A model generated the notes under the pieces. It was not told the origin of the DNA. It saw only the letters and a program-made list of their open reading frames with translations, and ran no database searches. From assembly GCA_963971225.1 (NCBI GenBank), contig OZ020267.1:123621891-123685890 (forward strand): a stretch of DNA of 64,000 nt. The letters are read 5' to 3'. This stretch comes from Melieria omissa (Eukaryota; Arthropoda; Insecta; Diptera; Ulidiidae). Position numbers and translations under genes: made by a program. Positions 58,500 to 64,000 of the stretch are shown here, piece by piece. Within the stretch, counting starts at the first letter, position 1. Each line of letters opens with the position of its first letter.

Positions 58500-61335
58500 T
58501 GATGCAGACGAAAGAGCAGACGTATTCGTGCAGTAAGAAAAAAGTGATTGGACACAATAGTTCAGTGTTGGACGCAGTGTTTTATTGCTTGACTCTCGCG
58601 CATAAGCTAATCTATTCTACTAAAGGCAGGACCGATTCTTGAATTAGATATTCCCAGAAAGTTTACAGAAGACTCCCCGTTGAAATGAGCAGTGTTCAAC
58701 GCCGACAGGTTAAGAAAAAAGATTAGTTATTCAAGAAATGTTTGTAAAAATTGAAACTTTCTTCTTCTTCAAATTTTATTCTTCTTCAATTTTCTTCTTC
58801 TTAACTCGATCACCTGCTACTGAATTCTTGTATATCCTTCGCATGCTTTCAGAAGCAACACAGTGCTTTGTTTTAAAAGGGGAATCCTCTGAGTTCTGTT
58901 TTGTTTCAAATTAAATTGGCCTGTCGATGGTTCAATAACTAAATAAATAAGTGGTTTTGACTGAGTGATGATTATGATTGAACTTGTTACGCCACTTGCG
59001 TCAAAGCCACTACAAACAAATGGAAAATTTCAACTCGCGAGCGAGCATTGCAGTCTGAAGGCGATTGCCGATAGACGAAACTTGTGTCTCCCGTCATCTA
59101 AGGGGGGAACGCTGGCATCAACATCAGGAACGTCTCAACATTGGTCGGCCGTTTTCTGTGAACAAATTGTGTGGTACAGGTAGGCATATCTATCAGTGCG
59201 TGGTATACTGCTTGTGGGAAGTCTATGGGACGTCTGCATCGCGTACGCCCAAATAAGGTTGGGAAATTAGGAAAACTTGGCTTCTTGGTGACATAGGACC
59301 TACTCAGTATTTACCGTCGGCCGGGTAGATTAAAAGCAAATTTACAGGGAACCTAAAGTTTCAAAATGGACGAATGCTCAGATTGCTGCATTTGCCAGAC
59401 TGTTCGAACAAAAAAAGTTAGAATTGGATTTCCCCAGCAAATAAGAAAATTCTTTAATCATCTTGTTGTGTGTAACTTTAATGAAAACGTTTGCTTCAAA
59501 GTGTATTTATCTATTTTTATTTTCAATTTTATTTTACTGTGTAGTTTTTTGATTTGTATTGAATTCGTTCGTGCGAAACAATAATTGTCATTGGTTTGTT
59601 AGTGTTTGACATCAAGTTGCTGCCAAATGTCCAGAGTCTCGTTCGGCTGTTGCAGTGCGTTCACTGTTACAACAAATCTTAAAAATCGTTGGGCAAACGA
59701 AATAATCAACGGCAGTGGCCGGCGTTAATGAACCTGAAACACACACACCCGCAGCGGCAGAATAAACGCCGCAGTTCAAGTGTACACTTTGCATGCCACC
59801 CTTCGTCCACTTCTCCCCCTCTATTAACCACACACGCATCCAATCACGCGGAAACGAACGCATTGCTGGACGCTTTGTGTGTGCTGCTGAAGAATGCTGC
59901 AAATGATTGAGTGCGGCCGTGCACGCACTTTGTTCGTCGCGTGTAAAAATTTGCCTCAGTCTACACTCGTCACGCACTCAATTGCCCACTAGGACATCTG
60001 GGATCAATTGTTCTCTCTGTAGATAATTCCGAAAGTTGCTACTCAACCGCTTCCACCGAAGACATTTGGATATTTCAAAGATTATTTTTTCAAGTTTTTT
60101 TCATTGAACTTGAACATGTTCAACATTTTTATAAAAAAAAGTGTAATCTTACATTTTTCAGCTGTAAATTCGCCTAAATTTGATTAGGGAAAATACCTAA
60201 CGAGTTCCCGGAATTGTTATTTTGAAATCCCGAAATCTTTACACATTTAAATGCTTCAGTATTGAACGCCTTAATTTCCACATTCACACAATTCATTCAA
60301 TTCACATTCGACAAACATTTGGCCGTTGCGCTAACACACACGCAAGCGCAGGTCAGTGCGGCCATCAAACTTAATGAGCATTTACATGGCCGTAAGTTTG
60401 CCTCATTTACAGTTAATAAAAAGCGAAGCTGCAGTTTTTTTTCTGTTATTGATTCCATTGATTGCTGTCCGTGTCGTTGTTGCTGCATTTGATTGGAAAA
60501 CAATCGAAGGACATTACGTGCACGCGCTGCCAAGCCACCAGGAGCTGGTCGCCGTCGCTGTTGCTGCCGCACACCACACGGACGCGCAAATGAATGAAGC
60601 AGCGACGCGCGACGTCGCGTAGGTTCGGCTCCCTATGACACTGCAGCCGCCACTCGTTCGCGTCGCCGACTCGTTTGACGAGCACGTTGTAAATATTATG
60701 GCAAATGTTGCTAATTTATGTGATTTTTATTTACCGGAATTTATGCGCAACATCAGTTACGAGTGAGTTCCACTCGCGAGCGCATTGACAGCACCGCTGC
60801 GAGAACTTCGGGTGCTTTCATGTTGAGTGAGGTTGAGGCATTTGCGCCACTCGCCACGTGCTGTGCTGGGTGGAGGGTTTGATGTATGATTTTTCGATTG
60901 CTTGATTGGGCGTAGAATTGATGCTGTGAGCAATGAAGATGGCCGAAAGCAGGACGGAACAGGCTCCATGCCAATCGGAAAAGTGTCTCACACACACTCA
61001 CTGCTTTCATTGTCCTGTAGGTCTGGCAATGACATTGGTAACATAACCTATATCATTTGTAAATATAAGCGCAGTAATCAATTGAGTTTAGTTTTCATGT
61101 AAACAGTGGGGAGTTTCCATTTCGATTGATTTATTGAATTCAAGAATCGACATTGGGGCTTTTTGAGGGATTTACTAGGAGAGCCTAGTAAATTTGTAAA
61201 GAGATTAGTAAATCAGTATTTCACATGCTGGACAAAATGAGCTCTTAGTGTGGTTTGTATGCGATTTCATTATCATTTTTGTAACATTACAATCCTATAT
61301 AGGATTATATTTGCCCGATGCGTAGGGCGGGGGAG
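58500..61335. other. Non-coding DNA
   Basis: No gene supported. A CTT/TTC run lies at 58757-58802. Around 59930-60640 the sequence is GC-richer with overlapping frames on both strands and no domain. No TIR pair seen. Confidence 0.5.
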
Positions 61336-61342
61336 AATCGTA

Positions 61343-62186
61343 CACAACTTGACACAACTGAAAACCACCCAATTTTTTTTTCGTTTTCGAAAAATCTTCG
61401 AAAAACCAGTTTTTACCCTGTTGTTGTTGTAGTTCAGTTCCATACTTAATTCTTGCTTATATATGGAAACATATTTTTTTTACTCTAAACCAATAAAGAT
61501 AAAAGTATAAAATTAAGATGCACGATACTGCAAACTGGGATAAAAAACATGTATTTTTTCCATACCTTACTGAAATATTTTGGTCCTGAAAGGTAAAAAT
61601 AGAAAATGTGGTTAAAAGGAGAGAACTTTTCTGTTTTATTTGTTATCATTGCCCAACCGCAAATATTGAAAAAATTCCTTGAAACGCGTATATCCTTGAA
61701 ATTTTAGTCTTTTCAAAAGTAAAATCAGAAAAACTTACTATACCACGTTACTATAATTGACTTCCAGTTTCACGTCTATGTCAACATTTTGAAGGGTCTC
61801 AACAAAAGCGTGTTTTTTGTCGCACAGTGTTATAAATGTAAAATTGGTGCATTCACTCAGTGCGTCATAACTTTGTAATTTTTCTTTCGATTTATTTGAT
61901 GTTAGGCTTAACTTTTACAAAAATAATCTATATTTGATCTTTGATTTTAAAACCAGGGGAGCTGATTTGCTTTATCTATAAAAAACCATCCATCATGGAA
62001 GATGGACCGCTTGTGTTAGTCGGAAGATTCGTTGGCGAGATATGTACTCACAACTAAAATAAGAGGAAAAAATGGTTTTCCCAAGATTTTTCGAAAGTGC
62101 TTTGATCTTCAGATACGTGTTCAGTGGCCCAAAGTTAGTCTAGAAAACACTTTTATTTTCAAGTGCATTTTTCGTGTCAAGTAGTG
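61343..62186. mobile_element. Dispersed TIR repeat (family Y), copy 2
   Basis: Ends CACAACTTGACACAactgaa and the complement of CACTACTTGACACGaaaaat, flanked by TA (61341-61342 and 62187-62188). Further in, 61380-61412 (ttttcgaaaaatcttcgaaa) pairs with 62068-62100 (cccaagatttttcgaaagtg), so the termini are extended imperfect inverted repeats. TA duplication suggests a Tc1/mariner-type element without coding capacity. 61685-62186 matches copy 1 at 44393-45640. Confidence 0.75.
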
Positions 62187-62189
62187 TAT

Positions 62190-63640
62190 TCGTAACTGCT
62201 TTGTGGCAGTTATTTTGAACGTATTGACACCTACTCACCTCACCTACATTTGTGGGATTTCACTTCCGTAGCAATTCTACTTATAAATGAATAAATTGAG
62301 TGAGAAAAAAGCCATATTGTTGCAGAGAGTTTTGGTTGAAAAATCATTGTCCACGGCCTGTTGCAAGAAGCAAACAATCGGCAACACTGGCATCTCTACG
62401 CATTTCATGGTCAGCATGTTTCAATTTGTGCAACAGTTGAACCAAAGATGGAATAATTTTTCTTATTTTATCATTTGTATTATCTTTTTTGAACTCTATA
62501 AGTGCCCTGCGAAGATGTCAATGTAAGTGATCTATGCAGTCAATTTGAATGATACAAAATATACTGAGAGAATATTTTATTAGAAGTTATGATTTTGAGT
62601 TTGATTAATCATGGTTTAACTAAAATTTGTTTGACACATCATTGTCTCAGTCCCTGATGCTGCACGGTTTTCTGGTCGTGTCAGAGTTAAACAATCTGAT
62701 GGCATGTAATAAATTGATTGCTGGCCAAACACCATCAACCATTCAACATTGCTTTACTGCATCAACGCATCGGTTATCAGCTATTCAGAGTAAATAACTA
62801 AAATAAAGTAAATGAAATGGAAGTTTCAATTTGCATTTGCCCACACAATGCATTTTCGGCATTTTCACTGGTCGACTTGTCATTGTTTGCGCATTTATTG
62901 TAAACTTTTACGGCAATGTCGACTCATGCATTGAGCATGAAAACGACTTTATTTGCGATTTCACATTGTGGCTGTTGTCGACATTTAATTATTCATTAGC
63001 ATTTAATTGGGTTAACATTTTAATTAAATCCAAACTTTTCAAATGCTGCAGCGGCGATATTACAAGGCAACACGCTAATGCAACGTAACAAAACATGCAA
63101 GTTGTAAACATTGGCGAGCGAACAAATAAACCAGCCAAGAATAATAGCAACGCACGCAGTGAAATAAAATCAAATCAAATAAAATGAAACGAAACGAAAT
63201 GCGCCAACAAAACGCAAATTGCAGTACATCAAGCTTTCTAGACTAAATGTAAATTAGTGCGGCGAGGTGTAGGATTGCTTGTGTGTGTGTGTGTGAGTGC
63301 ATGACGGGCGGAGAGGTGTGTAGGACGATGGCTACCATGGCAATCCAATTAAAATGGCATTAATGCATGCAAGCAAATACATTTCCCAATGTTTGTAAGC
63401 ATTACACACACACAGACACAGATAGACTTACACATCCTCACGCATATCGGAAACAGGATTGAATGGTGCAGTGTATGGAAGGATGTGATCATTCATGAGA
63501 AATCGACTGAACGTTTGGCAGATGGATTAGTTGTTGAATACAGGAAAGCAGTAGTGTGAATTTGACATTGAGGGAGCTATGAACAATATTTTTCCAGCGA
63601 CCATTACCGGCTCACTTACTAACTTGAAACTATGCAAACC
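62190..63640. other. Non-coding DNA
   Basis: No gene supported. (GT)n at 63277-63298. Frames of 79 and 85 codons (62287-62526, 62831-63088) show no domain; the former has a short K/R-rich start only. Confidence 0.5.
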
Positions 63641-63679
63641 GCAAGTAGACAATTGGCTAACCAATAGGGCTCCACTAGG

Positions 63680-64000
63680 ACCAATTCTTCGCTAGGTTAC
63701 TCCTCTGCTAAGAGGTGGGTACAGAAAGAAGTCCTTTCTCCTTTCCTCAGGAACATAGCGATAAATCTGCTTCTGCAACTGAAGAGTACGGGTGGAACAG
63801 TACAGTAATGTGGTTGCATATGCAGACAACGTGGCTATAGGGAAGAACCGTGGCGTAGGGAAGCACCTTCTGACACAGGAAGATCTTTTTCAAATTGCCC
63901 TCAACCTACTTGTATTCTGGTGCAATCGAACTTACGGGAACTTACCCATTCAAAACCGATCTGGTCCTGTTCACAAGAAAGCACCAATTTCCTATCTTTA
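63680..64000 (+). pseudogene. Jockey-like LINE reverse transcriptase fragment, running off the window
   Basis: Frames read EVLSPFLRNIAINLLLQL (family form GGVLSPLLWN), then after a shift VVAYADNVAIGKN, the RT active-site box YADD with the last Asp changed to Asn. ALNLLVFWCNRTYGN and KTDLVLFTRK-like words (in a neighbouring frame) follow. At least two frameshifts. It continues beyond 64000. Confidence 0.75.

Overview
The window looks like insect DNA, most probably a tephritid fruit fly. The reasons are a compact 13-exon gene with short GT-AG introns encoding an INDY/SLC13-type transporter, mariner relatives with a DD41D catalytic spacing (the 'rosa' group first described in Ceratitis rosa and other tephritids), R1/Jockey-type LINE remnants, BEL/Pao and LTR debris, many TIR elements and abundant (CA)n/(GT)n and CAA/CAG-type simple repeats. 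Species cannot be read from the sequence. There is no prokaryotic gene organisation; nearly all open frames shorter than about 150 codons outside the items listed are chance frames in AT-rich or low-complexity DNA.

The only host gene I can support is on the minus strand at 49919-52376. I resolved it exon by exon: 13 coding exons, 1659 nt including the stop, 552 residues, with every junction GT-AG and in frame. It encodes a complete divalent-anion:cation symporter family protein. Directly downstream, its last exon with flanking intron and 3' sequence is duplicated (49589-49836), and the copy is broken.

The rest is a mobile-element landscape. 0.5-3 kb: a DD41D mariner interrupted within its transposase by a second, better preserved DD41D mariner. 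6.7-8.9 kb: a TTAA element, then a Tc1/mariner-type TIR element carrying a second TTAA element. 11.8-13.3 kb: mariner remnant, a tandem duplication and a TIR repeat (family X, copy A). 17.8-19.4 kb: a 600-base TACT satellite and an internally deleted mariner. 22.7-25.2 kb: a solo LTR and a 1.17-kb near-palindromic foldback element. 27.4 kb: family X copy B. 31.0-32.6 kb: a Transib (RAG1-related) transposase remnant with a candidate heptamer-bearing terminus, then a second solo LTR of the same family as the first. 36.2-38.1 kb: a mariner with a smaller mariner-derived element inside it, then another mariner remnant. 40-41 kb: a TTAA element and a tRNA-like SINE candidate. 43-48 kb: family X copies C and D, and a repeat interrupted by a TTA-flanked element whose empty-site homologue lies at 62.1 kb. 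48.9 kb: BEL/Pao RT scrap. 52.9-54.8 kb: two degenerate R1-type LINE fragments upstream of the INDY-like gene. 57.0-57.7 kb: a TTAA element and a Tigger/pogo-like miniature element. 58.3 and 63.7 kb: Jockey-like LINE fragments, the last running off the window.

The strongest observations are the repeated nested insertions with readable target duplications (giving a relative chronology), the Transib remnant with a RAG-type terminus, the foldback element, and the transporter's altered SNT-type motifs and duplicated terminal exon. I found no undescribed multi-gene system.
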